This document shows, one piece after another, positions 41,855-49,946 of a stretch of 64,000 nt of DNA. Source of the stretch: an uncultured Collinsella sp. Lineage in GTDB: Bacteria; Actinomycetota; Coriobacteriia; Coriobacteriales; Coriobacteriaceae. Within the stretch, counting starts at the first letter, position 1. Each line of letters begins with the position of its first letter. The notes below the pieces were generated by a model. That model was given only the letters and a program-made list of their open reading frames with translations, was not told the DNA's origin and ran no database searches. The stretch is taken from NCBI GenBank assembly GCA_937995345.1, contig CALKKS010000003.1, forward strand, positions 1-64,000, given 5' to 3'. Both the position numbers and the translations under genes were made by a program.

Positions 41855-43111
41855 CTACTTGTAATACGTCTTGAACAGTTTAAAGTGGCGCAGCTTGGTG
41901 TGCCACATGCGCAGCCAGCGGTTAAAGACAAAGTCGCCCTTCATAAACGAGGGGTCGGCGCCCTTGCCTTCCTTATCCAGGCGATGCACCTTAGCGCGCA
42001 ACTCGGGATCTTTGACGTACTTGTCGACGACGCCCATGGGGACGACCATCCACAGGGCCTCGTCCTGCGCCGTCACAAACTCCGGCTCAAACGGGCGGTT
42101 GAACACATACTCGTCCACCACATACTTGGCAACGTTAAAGCCGCTGTTAGTGACGTAATAGTTGCTGCGACCTTGGCGCGTGTTGAAATCGAAGAACTTA
42201 AACGAGCCGTCGCGCTCGTCATACTTCACGTCAAAGTTGGAATAACCCACAAAGTTCAGGTCCTCGAGCAGCTTGCGCACGCCGCCCATGAGCTCGTCGT
42301 TGGGTTCGGTGATGATACAGGCATGGTTGCCAACGCCATGGGGCTGATGCTCCTCGAGCAGTACGTGGCCCAGGCACATCATGCGAACCTTGCCGTTGCG
42401 ATCAGAATAGCTGGTAAGCACACGCATGTACTCGTCGTTGCCGGGCACGCGATCCTGCAAAATCAGGTCATCGGTGTAGCCACTGGCATAGGAATCGCGG
42501 ATAACCTGCTCCAGCTCGGCGCGGTCGGCAATCTCATAAGCCTTCTTCTGACCCTCGAACTCATGCTGCCACCACATGATGCCGTCGGAAGGCTTCAGGA
42601 TCATCGGGTAGGGGAAGTCAATCTGGTCGAGCACCTCGGCAGGCGCCTCTCCTTGCGTGTTGAGCATCTGCGCAGTAAAGGTAAACGTATGCGGATAGGG
42701 CACGCCGTGCTTCTCGCACAGCTCGTAGAAGATCTCCTTCTTCTGGCACTGCTCAAGCATGCTATAGGGCGCGTAAGGCGCAACGATGTTATCCGCCAGC
42801 TCGTTGGCATCCTTGGCCTGGGCCACCAGGGCAACATAGTTATCGCCGCAGCCCATCAGGACGATCGTCTTGTCGGCATGTGCCCGAGCGATACCGTTGA
42901 CGGTCTTAAGCATCACGGGCATGGTGTCGATATCCACGTTAGGCGTGTAGTCGATAATCTGGCTGCGATACGCAGGGCCCGTCTGATACTTGCCAAAGAC
43001 CAGGCTCTTGACCTGATACTCCTCGTAGAAAGCGCGCGCCACCGAATACGCGTTGATGTCGCCGCCGAGCAGCACGGGAATAAACTCGCGCTCTGTAAAC
43101 TGCAATGCCAT
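41855..43111 (-). CDS. ATP-grasp carboxylate-amine ligase (putative D-Asp ligase)
   Basis: Protein of 418 residues with an ATP-grasp fold: YPMILKPSDGIMWW for the ATP lysine, DDLILQDRVPGNDEYMRVL for the acidic clamp, and the metal motif DFNTRQGRSNYYV. The N-terminus, FIPVLLGGDINAYSVARAF, resembles the carboxylate-amine ligases that include Aslfm, the Enterococcus faecium D-aspartate ligase of peptidoglycan bridges. The downstream racemase strengthens this reading. Alternatively it could ligate another amino acid to a cell-wall or capsule precursor. No membrane segment is seen. The ribosome site is GGAAG. Confidence 0.8.
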   Translation of the reverse strand: MALQFTEREFIPVLLGGDINAYSVARAFYEEYQVKSLVFGKYQTGPAYRSQIIDYTPNVDIDTMPVMLKTVNGIARAHADKTIVLMGCGDNYVALVAQAKDANELADNIVAPYAPYSMLEQCQKKEIFYELCEKHGVPYPHTFTFTAQMLNTQGEAPAEVLDQIDFPYPMILKPSDGIMWWQHEFEGQKKAYEIADRAELEQVIRDSYASGYTDDLILQDRVPGNDEYMRVLTSYSDRNGKVRMMCLGHVLLEEHQPHGVGNHACIITEPNDELMGGVRKLLEDLNFVGYSNFDVKYDERDGSFKFFDFNTRQGRSNYYVTNSGFNVAKYVVDEYVFNRPFEPEFVTAQDEALWMVVPMGVVDKYVKDPELRAKVHRLDKEGKGADPSFMKGDFVFNRWLRMWHTKLRHFKLFKTYYK

Positions 43112-43332
43112 GGAAACTTCCTATCATGAACTGCCCACACGACGGGCGGTCTTTGTGCAACTGATTTATTCTAGCGTGCCGAGCCACCGGCACCCAAAGC
43201 TCCACCGTATCTATGGCAATCGGCGTAATTATCCAGCGCGAAGGCGGCAATCACCGGTGTACGACAACGGGGCAATGAACCCACCGTTGTTGTAGGATTC
43301 AACATGTTGCCCGCCCCGTCGAAAGGTGCACC
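43112..43332. other. Divergent promoter region
   Basis: About 220 bp between the ATP-grasp ligase (minus) and the MOSC gene (plus). No gene, repeat or hairpin of note was recognised; promoters for both sides must lie here. Confidence 0.4.
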
Positions 43333-43965
43333 GTGCCCCAGGCTCATCCGATCAACAACCCCATCATTGACGCCGCAAAGCGCGAACTTGCAGATCGTGC
43401 CCAGGCGGCAACTCCTCTACGCACCGCAAACGATGCTTACAACGGGTCTGCCCGCATCGTCTCAATCAACACATCAGAGCGCAAAGGCACGCGCAAGTCA
43501 CCCGTCGCCGACGGGCACGACACCGTCATCGAGCAGTTTGGCCTCGCCTCCGATGCGCACGCCGGGCATTGGCACCGCCAGGTTTCCTTTTTAGCTGCAG
43601 AGTCTATCCAGACGGCGCAGGCGCGCGGGCTCGATGTGAACGAGGGCGACTTTGGTGAGAACTTCACAACCCAGGGCATCAACCTGCTCTCGCTCCCCCT
43701 GGGAACGCAGCTCAAGCTCGGCAGCGAAGTACTCGTCGAAATCAGCCAGATCGGCAAAGTCTGCCACACCCGCTGTGCCATCTACTATCTCGCCGGCGAC
43801 TGCATCTTCCCCCACGAGGGCATTTTTGGCGTCGTGTTGCAGGGCGGAGAAGTCCATATCGGTGACGACATACAGGTGGTCAAGCTCGGCGATGGCACCT
43901 GTTCCTTCACTCCCGCCGAGGCACTCAAAGAGGTGGAGCAGGCTCGTCGCGAAGGAACCCTGTAG
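43333..43965 (+). CDS. MOSC domain protein
   Basis: Stand-alone MOSC (molybdenum cofactor sulfurase C-terminal) domain of 210 residues. Typical features: a beta-rich start IVSINTSERKGTRKSPV, then GLASDAHAGHWHRQVSFLA, GDFGENFTTQGINLLSLPLGT and the conserved Cys in GKVCHTRCAIY. The Cys is thought to transfer sulfur to molybdenum or related metal cofactors. The first 30 residues have no counterpart in the core fold. The GTG start at 43333 has AAAGG nine bases upstream. No molybdopterin enzyme genes are nearby to name a client. Confidence 0.88.
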   Translation: MPQAHPINNPIIDAAKRELADRAQAATPLRTANDAYNGSARIVSINTSERKGTRKSPVADGHDTVIEQFGLASDAHAGHWHRQVSFLAAESIQTAQARGLDVNEGDFGENFTTQGINLLSLPLGTQLKLGSEVLVEISQIGKVCHTRCAIYYLAGDCIFPHEGIFGVVLQGGEVHIGDDIQVVKLGDGTCSFTPAEALKEVEQARREGTL

Positions 43966-44092
43966 TTGCAAAACCCCACGTTGAGATAGCTTTTACAGCC
44001 AAGAATCCCGTTGCAACAGGGTGCCGTAACGTTAAAGTTGAACTCTATGGTTTCTCAACAATTCACCATTCCCGCAGGTCAAGGCCAAAGCC

Positions 44093-44138
44093 TCAAGTTC
44101 AACTTGACCCTTTAGAACCTTTAAGGTTCAAGTTGAGG
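44093..44138 (+). promoter_or_regulatory. Overlapping palindromes before a secreted-protein gene
   Basis: TCAAGTTCAACTTGA (44093-44107) is a palindrome; GAACCTTTAAGGTTC (44114-44128) is a second; GTTCAAGTTGAGG (to 44138) is complementary to the start of the first (CCTCAA/TTGAGG). A similar CCTCAA/CAAGTTGA/TTGAGG hairpin lies at 119-144. The likely -10 is TAGAAT near 44153. This could be a regulator-binding cluster or a structured RNA 5' end. Confidence 0.5.
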
Positions 44139-44199
44139 TCGAAAGCAGTAGTAGAATACAGCTCGACCAATAACCTACGATTGATTGCAGAGGGACTGG

Positions 44200-45333
44200 A
44201 TGCAGCATTCGAATCATCGCACCGCAGCGCTCATCGCGTCGAAGCCGGCTCGTATCATCACGAGCGCCGCGCTCGCCGTCGCGCTGACGGCCACGCCGAT
44301 GCTCTCCCCCGTCGCGGCCTATGCCGCCTCGCAGGCAACGCAGGATCAGCTTTCCGCCGCCCAGAAAAAAATCGAGGACGCTACGAGCGCCTACAACGAC
44401 GCCCGAACCAAGCTCGAGGATCTGCAAAAGCAGATCGACTCCAATGAAGCGAACATCGATAAGATTGAGGCCGAGCTACCCGAGCAGCAGGCCAAGGCAA
44501 GCTCCGCCATGCGCGATCTGTATAAGTACCAGAAGGGCACCAGCCCCATCGTGAGCTTCCTGGTGAACACGCAGAGCTTGGGCGACTTTATCACCACCTG
44601 CAAATACACCAACCAGATTACGAGCTCGAGCGTCGACGAGATCGAGGAGCTCAACAAGATGCAGACCGAGCTCGAGCAGAACAAAACCGAGCTCGAGCAG
44701 GCCAAATCTCAGCTCGAGGGCGAGCAAAAGAATGCCGAGGACGCGCTGACGCAGGCCCAGCAGCTCCGCAGTGAGGCGCAGGCAAAGGCTGAGCAGGAAA
44801 ATGCCGCCGAACTGGCTAAGCTCGAGGCCGACAAAGCCGCTGCCGCCGAGAAGCTCTCGGGCACCGGCGTGAGTGGCAATAACTCCAACAGTCAGGCCAC
44901 CAACTCCAACACCACCATCGACACCACGGTGAACAACTCCAACAGCGGCAATTCCGATTACGACTCGTTCATTAACGAGTGGACGAGCCGCATCGACAAC
45001 TACCTCGCCGGTTCCCCCATGGCAGGCCAGGGCTATAACTTTGCCGTCGCCGCCTGGAATACCGGTGTCGATCCCCGTTGGTCCCCCGCCATCGCCTGCA
45101 TCGAGAGCAGCAAGGGCCTCTATTGCGCCGGCTCCTATAACGCCTGGGGCTGGAGTGCCCGCGGCGGTGGCTGGCGCAGCTTTGGCAGCTGGAGCGAGGC
45201 TGTCTCCGCCCACGTTGCCTACCTGGGCGCCAACTATGGCTCCACGCTTACCCCGGCAGCCGCCAAGAAGTACTGCCCGCCCACGTGGCAGGACTGGTAC
45301 AACAAGGTCGCTTCCCAGATGAACCGCATTTAG
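44200..45333 (+). CDS. Secreted coiled-coil protein with lysozyme-like C-terminus
   Basis: Exported protein of 377 residues. Signal peptide (about 1-46, ALAVALTATPMLSPVAAYAAS). Residues about 50-215 form a long coiled coil (SAAQKKIEDATSAYNDARTK, EIEELNKMQTELEQNKTELE), as in PcsB/FtsX-partner hydrolases. A Ser/Asn-rich linker (about 220-255) leads to a C-terminal domain with NFAVAAWNTGVDPRWSPAIA, IESSKGLYC, NAWGWSARGGGW and PTWQDWYNKVASQM, resembling lysozyme-like or glucosaminidase folds. Likely a cell-wall hydrolase activated through its coiled coil; catalytic identity is inferred. The start at 44200 follows GAGGGA. Confidence 0.8.
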   Translation: MQHSNHRTAALIASKPARIITSAALAVALTATPMLSPVAAYAASQATQDQLSAAQKKIEDATSAYNDARTKLEDLQKQIDSNEANIDKIEAELPEQQAKASSAMRDLYKYQKGTSPIVSFLVNTQSLGDFITTCKYTNQITSSSVDEIEELNKMQTELEQNKTELEQAKSQLEGEQKNAEDALTQAQQLRSEAQAKAEQENAAELAKLEADKAAAAEKLSGTGVSGNNSNSQATNSNTTIDTTVNNSNSGNSDYDSFINEWTSRIDNYLAGSPMAGQGYNFAVAAWNTGVDPRWSPAIACIESSKGLYCAGSYNAWGWSARGGGWRSFGSWSEAVSAHVAYLGANYGSTLTPAAAKKYCPPTWQDWYNKVASQMNRI

Positions 45334-45352
45334 GCTCGCAAGCCTCAACTGC

Positions 45353-45375
45353 AAAGGGCTCCAAACGGGGCCCTT
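45353..45375 (+). terminator. Terminator of the secreted-protein gene
   Basis: AAAGGGCTCC pairs with GGGGCCCTTT around AAAC, followed by a T-run. On the minus strand it also lies just after the kinase stop, so it can serve both convergent genes. Confidence 0.85.
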
Positions 45376-45385
45376 TTTCGTATAT

Positions 45386-46798
45386 CTAGGAGACGACGCC
45401 CGTCGCGTTGCCGATAACAACGACGACACACATGACGGCAAACATAAACCCGAGCGCCTTGAACCATAGTTCGGCAAAAGCACTCCCCCGATACCGATCG
45501 AGTACGGGAAAACGACGTCGAAGCCTACGCCGGTCGAGCATTCCGAATGTAATGAGCAGCACCAGGCCATCGACCATAAAGAAATACTCAAGTGCCAAAA
45601 ACCACGTTGGATAGCTTCTGTTTTCGCCCGTCGGCGTAAATACAGCAAAATGGCTGCCCATCAGCAGCAACAATGTTGTCGCATAGACGCATCCATTCCA
45701 TATGCGCCCCACGGGCTCGGGGATACGCGAGAGCAGACGCGCACATTTGGACATCACAGGAGAGACGATCGAACGCCGGCTTGCAGAAGACGGAAGCGTG
45801 AGGGCAACCGGCTGCTGCACCCGCTGCACCTGTGATGCCGCGACCCGGGGCACACTGGCAGCAGAAAGGGTCGCGGGCGACGGTGCAGGGAGACATAGCT
45901 CATACGCCGCGCGCGCAGCATGCCCCAGTGCCTTTGCACTCGCAAAGCGCTTAGCCGGATCGAGCGCCATCGCCATGCAAACCGCATCGGCAAGCGGAGT
46001 TGGCATACCGTGCGTCTCGCATTGCTCACGTATGTCCCGTCCCGGTTTGGGGTCAGTTCCCGTCAGACAAAAGAACAGCAGTGCGCCAAGCGCGTAAATA
46101 TCGCTGCGGACGCTCGTCTGCCCAAACCCAAACTGCTCGGGCGGCGCATAGGAACGCGTGCCAAACTTGACGGTGTCGGCGTCGGCGCCATCGCGCCAAA
46201 CGCGCGCGATTCCCAGGTCAATAATCACCAGCGACGAGAAGGTCATGCCAGCATCGGCCGCATACCTCACGCCCGATACGATGATGTTCGAGGGTTTAAG
46301 GTCGCGGTGGATTACCGGCACCCCCGGCTCCCCCGCAGCTGCAAAACCAGCATGTAGCTCGCCTACCGCTTCACACAAAACGGGATACAGCCCGCGGGCA
46401 TAATCGGGCGTCGCCCCCAAGCGTCCCACCAACGCCTCGAGTGTCTCGCCTTCGACATACTCCATCACCACGTCGAGCTCGTCGCCCACACGGCGGCAAT
46501 CGACGATTCGGGGCAAGTGCTCAAAACGACGACCGGCGCGCTGGGCCGCAAACAGGCGCTCATATGCTCCGCCAATCTGCACCGAAGCATCGATGCGCTT
46601 GCGGACAAAGGGGCCGAGAGACCCGCCACCAGAGCCCTCAAAATAGACGAGTTCGGTCGTCTCGACATCCGAGAGCTTGAGCACGCGCTCCACACGATAG
46701 CTGTCAACGCGGTCGAGCGACGCCAAATGCTCGACGAGTGAAGCAGTCAGCTCATCATCGGAATATGTTGGGCTCTGAGTATCCATAGCGTCCATCAT
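45386..46798 (-). CDS. Membrane Ser/Thr protein kinase
   Basis: Eukaryotic-like Ser/Thr kinase of about 470 residues. Catalytic loop HRDLKPSNIIV, the metal site IDLGIARVW (DLG in place of the usual DFG) and TRSYAPPEQFG are present; a Gly-rich segment, EGSGGGSLGPFVRKRID, lies at the N-lobe with the ATP Lys probably in VRKR. The kinase domain spans about 35-295. A linker follows, then three membrane helices (about 385-405, 420-440, 465-485). No PASTA or other sensor domain is present. The start is uncertain (46786-46798). A small HTH gene precedes it by 87 bp. Confidence 0.85.
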   Translation of the reverse strand: MMDAMDTQSPTYSDDELTASLVEHLASLDRVDSYRVERVLKLSDVETTELVYFEGSGGGSLGPFVRKRIDASVQIGGAYERLFAAQRAGRRFEHLPRIVDCRRVGDELDVVMEYVEGETLEALVGRLGATPDYARGLYPVLCEAVGELHAGFAAAGEPGVPVIHRDLKPSNIIVSGVRYAADAGMTFSSLVIIDLGIARVWRDGADADTVKFGTRSYAPPEQFGFGQTSVRSDIYALGALLFFCLTGTDPKPGRDIREQCETHGMPTPLADAVCMAMALDPAKRFASAKALGHAARAAYELCLPAPSPATLSAASVPRVAASQVQRVQQPVALTLPSSASRRSIVSPVMSKCARLLSRIPEPVGRIWNGCVYATTLLLLMGSHFAVFTPTGENRSYPTWFLALEYFFMVDGLVLLITFGMLDRRRLRRRFPVLDRYRGSAFAELWFKALGFMFAVMCVVVVIGNATGVVS

Positions 46799-46885
46799 AA
46801 CGCAGGGCGCGGACACCCCATGGTGTCCGCGCCCCGTTCGTTTGCATGGTTGTTCTGGTGACACCACCGGCTCAGCCATCGGCCA

Positions 46886-47308
46886 CTAACTCACCGTTTC
46901 CTCGCCAAAGCGATACAGTTCTTCATTGACCTTTTGGAGGCTACAGCCACGGTCGATGCAAAAGATAATGATTGCATCGCGACGGTCCTTGCAGTTGAGG
47001 ACGCTCACTCCGGCAGCCGTCAGGGCGCGGTTGGTCTCCTTCATCGATAGCGCCATTGCAAAGGCAATCTGCAGCACCTTATTGCGGCTCGGATTGCGCG
47101 AACCGGTAAAGATCTGATAGCCAAAGGTCTCGTTGAGGTCGGCCATACGCACCACGCGCGAACGCTCGAGCCCCTTCTCTTGCAGCAACTGCTTTAAGTA
47201 ATCAGAAAGCGACGGGGCGGCAAAGTCGTGTTCCTTGATATAGCCATCGATACTCGGCGCATCAAGGAGCTCGTTGAGCAACTCGTCCGTCAGCTTTTTA
47301 TCGGGCAT
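46886..47308 (-). CDS. HTH-like protein upstream of the kinase
   Basis: Protein of 140 residues with a lambda-repressor-like helix-turn-helix pattern: SLSDYLKQLLQEKGLERSRV, MADLNETFGYQIFTGSRNPS, NKVLQIAFAMALSMKETNRA. An acidic helical N-terminus (KLTDELLNELLDAPSIDGYI) and a C-terminus with three Cys (VLNCKDRRDAIIIFCIDRGC) frame it. A strong GGAGGTG ribosome site. The same-strand gene just downstream is a membrane kinase. The pair could be a phosphorylation-controlled regulator; this is inferred from pairing only. Confidence 0.7.
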   Translation of the reverse strand: MPDKKLTDELLNELLDAPSIDGYIKEHDFAAPSLSDYLKQLLQEKGLERSRVVRMADLNETFGYQIFTGSRNPSRNKVLQIAFAMALSMKETNRALTAAGVSVLNCKDRRDAIIIFCIDRGCSLQKVNEELYRFGEETVS

Positions 47309-47347
47309 GCGGCTTCACCTCCCCATGCGGTCAACAACGGCAACAAG

Positions 47348-47890
47348 CTAGGCGAGCACCCAGCTCGCAGTCGCGGACTTATCAAACACGTTGGCAAAAT
47401 AGAGAGCCTTCTTGATGTCACCATCAAAGTAGATATTGCCCGCCACGGAGCCACCGGCGGCAAGGGTACCAGACTGCAGCTCATCGGAGCCCTCGCTGTA
47501 GTAACCCTGATTCTGTTGAGCGCCGTTGGCGTCCTCGCCCTTCCAGTCGTAGATATTGTAATCTGCGCCCTCATCGCCATTGTTGACGTACGTGACGTGA
47601 ATACCCGTCATGGTCGAACCGTCATAATTTGTGAGACCGGGCTGGACGGAATCAACGACGACGGAAAGGCCAGCAGTCGTGGTCACCGTCGTGCCAACAG
47701 CCAGGTCAGTCGTAGGCTGCTCTTCCTTCTTCGTCTCTTCCTTCTTGTCGCCATCGCCGGCATCCTCGGTGACGGTTGCCTTATCGCTACCGCAACCGGC
47801 AAGAAGACTGGCAGTCCCCAAGGCAACAGTGGCGAATGCGCCCAGTGCAGCGCGACGGCTCAGCAGCACTTCGTTTTCGAGCTTTTTCAT
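47348..47890 (-). CDS. DUF4352-like lipoprotein
   Basis: Secreted lipoprotein of 180 residues. The signal contains Arg-Arg (LLSRRAALGAFATVALGTAS) and a lipobox LLAGC; Cys 33 would be lipid-modified. The twin Arg suggests Tat export, though the rest of the Tat motif is weak. A charged linker (DKKEETKKEEQPTTD) leads to a beta-sandwich domain of the DUF4352/telokin-like type, with LSVVVDSVQPGLTNYDG, GIHVTYVNNGDEGADYNI and GGSVAGNIYFDGDIKKALYF. Such domains bind proteins at the cell surface; role unknown. The ribosome site lies inside a strong hairpin (47896-47949). Confidence 0.82.
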   Translation of the reverse strand: MKKLENEVLLSRRAALGAFATVALGTASLLAGCGSDKATVTEDAGDGDKKEETKKEEQPTTDLAVGTTVTTTAGLSVVVDSVQPGLTNYDGSTMTGIHVTYVNNGDEGADYNIYDWKGEDANGAQQNQGYYSEGSDELQSGTLAAGGSVAGNIYFDGDIKKALYFANVFDKSATASWVLA

Positions 47891-47895
47891 AATGC

Positions 47896-47949
47896 ATCCT
47901 TCCTACGATCCGGCTACCGCGCCGGCACACAGCACATCGTAGGAAGGAT
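47896..47949 (-). promoter_or_regulatory. Hairpin sequestering the lipoprotein ribosome site
   Basis: ATCCTTCCTACGAT (47896-47909) and ATCGTAGGAAGGAT (47936-47949) form a perfect 14-bp stem in the 5' leader. The inner loop can fold further (CCGGC/GCCGG). The minus-strand AGGAAGGAT, the Shine-Dalgarno region ending six bases before the ATG, lies in the stem, so translation should be blocked unless it opens. Confidence 0.7.
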
Positions 47950-48054
47950 TGAACTTGAATTCATTAGCTGTGAGCTAAAGTTGCGATAAACGGCCAATGC
48001 AGTTATCCGAACGCCGAGCAAACGCACTTTGCGCGACCGTCTGCTGGCAGCGCA

Positions 48055-48375
48055 TCAACCCAACGTGACGGATTCCCCGGTAAAGGTACTCACAAGCAAC
48101 AGGATAAAGAAAACTAAATAGCTGATGCTCAATAGGTAGGCGACGACTAAAAAGATGGTCCATCCGACATTGGTCTTACCATCGGCACGACGTTGCTCGC
48201 GAGAACGGCACAGCCAGACCGTCACGCCAATGGCCACAATCAGCAGCACGAGCGCCGCCGCGGCCAACCCGGCAAGCGCAAACATCACGCCAATGCTCAC
48301 AGCAATAACCGGAAGCAGCAGCAAGCCACACCCGCATCCACCCGGACTATATACGGAAGACTGTCGGCGCTTCAT
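48055..48375 (-). CDS. Small two- or three-helix membrane protein
   Basis: Hydrophobic protein of 106 residues. The basic N-terminus (MKRRQSSVYSPGGCGCG) precedes two adjacent helices (about 18-52) and a third (about 72-96), separated by a basic loop (CRSREQRRADGKTN). The gene starts two bases past the M20 hydrolase stop, with GGAG inside the end of that gene, so they are translationally coupled. No family recognised; a transport or assembly role with the hydrolase cannot be argued from sequence. Confidence 0.65.
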   Translation of the reverse strand: MKRRQSSVYSPGGCGCGLLLLPVIAVSIGVMFALAGLAAAALVLLIVAIGVTVWLCRSREQRRADGKTNVGWTIFLVVAYLLSISYLVFFILLLVSTFTGESVTLG

Positions 48376-48377
48376 CG

Positions 48378-49565
48378 TCACTCCAAGTTAAGCAATCGTT
48401 TGTAGACGTCGAAGCCCTTGAGTAGGATTCCCTCGTCAAAGAGCATGGTATCAGTATGCAGGGCACTCGTGGCATAGGCGGAGCAGCCATCGGCGTCGAT
48501 CGGGTTTTCTTGCCCCTCTGGCACACCCGTGCCCAGCAAGAAGAACACGCCTGGCAGATAGCGCTGATAGAAGGCGAAGTCCTCGGCAATCAGCAGCGGC
48601 TCATCCACGAGCTGTAACTCGGGCAGAGCAGGCGCAATGTGGGCAAACAACTCGGGGTCGTTATCGACCGGCGGATAGCCCTCGGCAAAGTCGAGATCGT
48701 ACGTGCAGCCCGTTGCAGCGCATGCCTCGTCGAGTACACGGCGCACGCCCTCGCGCGCGCGGTCGAACATGTCGTCCGTAAACACACGCAGACTGCCGGC
48801 CACATGGGCCTCCCCCGCCACCGCATTGCAAACGGTACCAGCCTGCAGCAGGCCAAATTTGCCGATACAGGGCTCGTCGGTGCCCAGCTCGTCCATCAGC
48901 TCGCGCTCGGCAACCAAAAACTTCGCTGCCGCTAACGCGGCATCGTGCGATTCCTCAACCGGCACACCATAGGTCTTGGCGATATGGATGCTCGCGCCAT
49001 GGATATGAATGTGCGTCTCGCTTGAGCGCGCCAGCAGCGGACCGGGACAGCTCGCCAACGTGCCGGCGGGCAAATCGGGCCATACGTGGAAGCCAAAGAT
49101 GCGATCCGCCCCGTAGCGCTCGAATACGCCGCTCTCACACACCGTCTTGGCGCCACCGGTCGTTTCCTCGGCCGGCTGAAACACAAAGAGCACGTTGCGC
49201 TTGATGGCACCCGGCTGCTCACGAATCGTGCGATCGACATACGTCGCGGCGGCAAGCACCGTGGCCATGTGACCGTCGTGACCGCACGCATGCATCTTAC
49301 CGGGATGAGACGAGGCGAAGGCCGCGCCCGTTGCCTCCGCAATGGGCAGTGCATCCATGTCGGCGCGAATCGCCGTGGCATGCGCAGCACCAACGCCAGC
49401 GTCAAAGAATGCGCAGACGCAGCTGGGGCACGGATGGGTCACCTCGCAGGCGAGCGGCGCCAATATGTCCTCGATATAGGCAATCGTCTGTGGAAGATCG
49501 AAATCGAGCTCCGGAATGCGATGCAGGTCGCGCCGATAGCGACGAAGTTCTTGGAGCTCGGTCAT
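48378..49565 (-). CDS. M20 amidohydrolase, candidate N-acetyl-DAP deacetylase
   Basis: Zinc-dependent M20D amidohydrolase of 395 residues. Metal ligands: HACGHDGHM (His/Asp region), the catalytic Glu pair in FQPAEETTGGA, GFHVWPDLPAG and the C-terminal His in TSALHTDTM. A dimerisation domain interrupts the catalytic domain. Homologues include amino-acid deacylases and N-acetyl-diaminopimelate deacetylase. Its divergent neighbour is the lysine operon containing dapH, which makes N-acetylated intermediates and needs exactly this deacetylase; no other candidate is in the window. Specificity remains inferred. The start at 49565 follows AAAGGA. Confidence 0.83.
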   Translation of the reverse strand: MTELQELRRYRRDLHRIPELDFDLPQTIAYIEDILAPLACEVTHPCPSCVCAFFDAGVGAAHATAIRADMDALPIAEATGAAFASSHPGKMHACGHDGHMATVLAAATYVDRTIREQPGAIKRNVLFVFQPAEETTGGAKTVCESGVFERYGADRIFGFHVWPDLPAGTLASCPGPLLARSSETHIHIHGASIHIAKTYGVPVEESHDAALAAAKFLVAERELMDELGTDEPCIGKFGLLQAGTVCNAVAGEAHVAGSLRVFTDDMFDRAREGVRRVLDEACAATGCTYDLDFAEGYPPVDNDPELFAHIAPALPELQLVDEPLLIAEDFAFYQRYLPGVFFLLGTGVPEGQENPIDADGCSAYATSALHTDTMLFDEGILLKGFDVYKRLLNLE

Positions 49566-49714
49566 AAAGGATCCTTTCATGGGGGGCATATCCATTCACA
49601 CAATATTGTGACGCAGGATTGTGGCACCCTTGTTTCTAGCATATCCCTGCATTTTTTAAACGTTATATACGAATACTCTTGTTTGGTAAAGTGCAACGTG
49701 GTAGGGTCGTTACC

Positions 49715-49856
49715 ACTTGATAGAGGCGCGGGCACGAAGAGCCGCGGGCGAGTCGGCAGACTTTGACCCTGCGGGGAGGCGAAACCCGCCGAACTGGGCT
49801 TTTCGGGCACGAACAGCCTGGTGGGCCTGCGGGAAACACCCGCAGGACTGTCTGCA
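49715..49856 (+). ncRNA. Lysine riboswitch (L box)
   Basis: Aptamer of about 135 nt. Conserved L-box core elements are visible: GATAGAGGCGCGGGC near the 5' end, GCCGCGGGCGAGT, GGGGAGGCGAAACCCGCCGAA and CTGGGC, and the 3' closing AGGACTGTC. GATAG (49719-49723) pairs with CTGTC (49848-49852) as P1. GCGGGAAACACCCGC forms a capped stem. Downstream, CGCTATCCGGAC (49869-49880) pairs with GTCTGGATAGCG (49922-49933), adjoining the GAGG ribosome site of lysA. No T-run terminator is visible, so control may be translational. It heads the lysine operon, as expected. Confidence 0.9.
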
Positions 49857-49946
49857 GCAATGCGGGAGCGCTATCCGGACATTGGGTCCACGTTATGCGG
49901 ATTCGATGCGCAGATGGCGCCGTCTGGATAGCGAGGTTTACGGGAC

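Noticed and set aside
46795..46860. Palindrome GCGCGGACACC/GGTGTCCGCGC as terminator of the HTH gene
   Set aside because: It is a strong stem but has no T-run on the minus strand, and it lies in the probable leader of the kinase gene, so termination there would silence the kinase; its role is left open.
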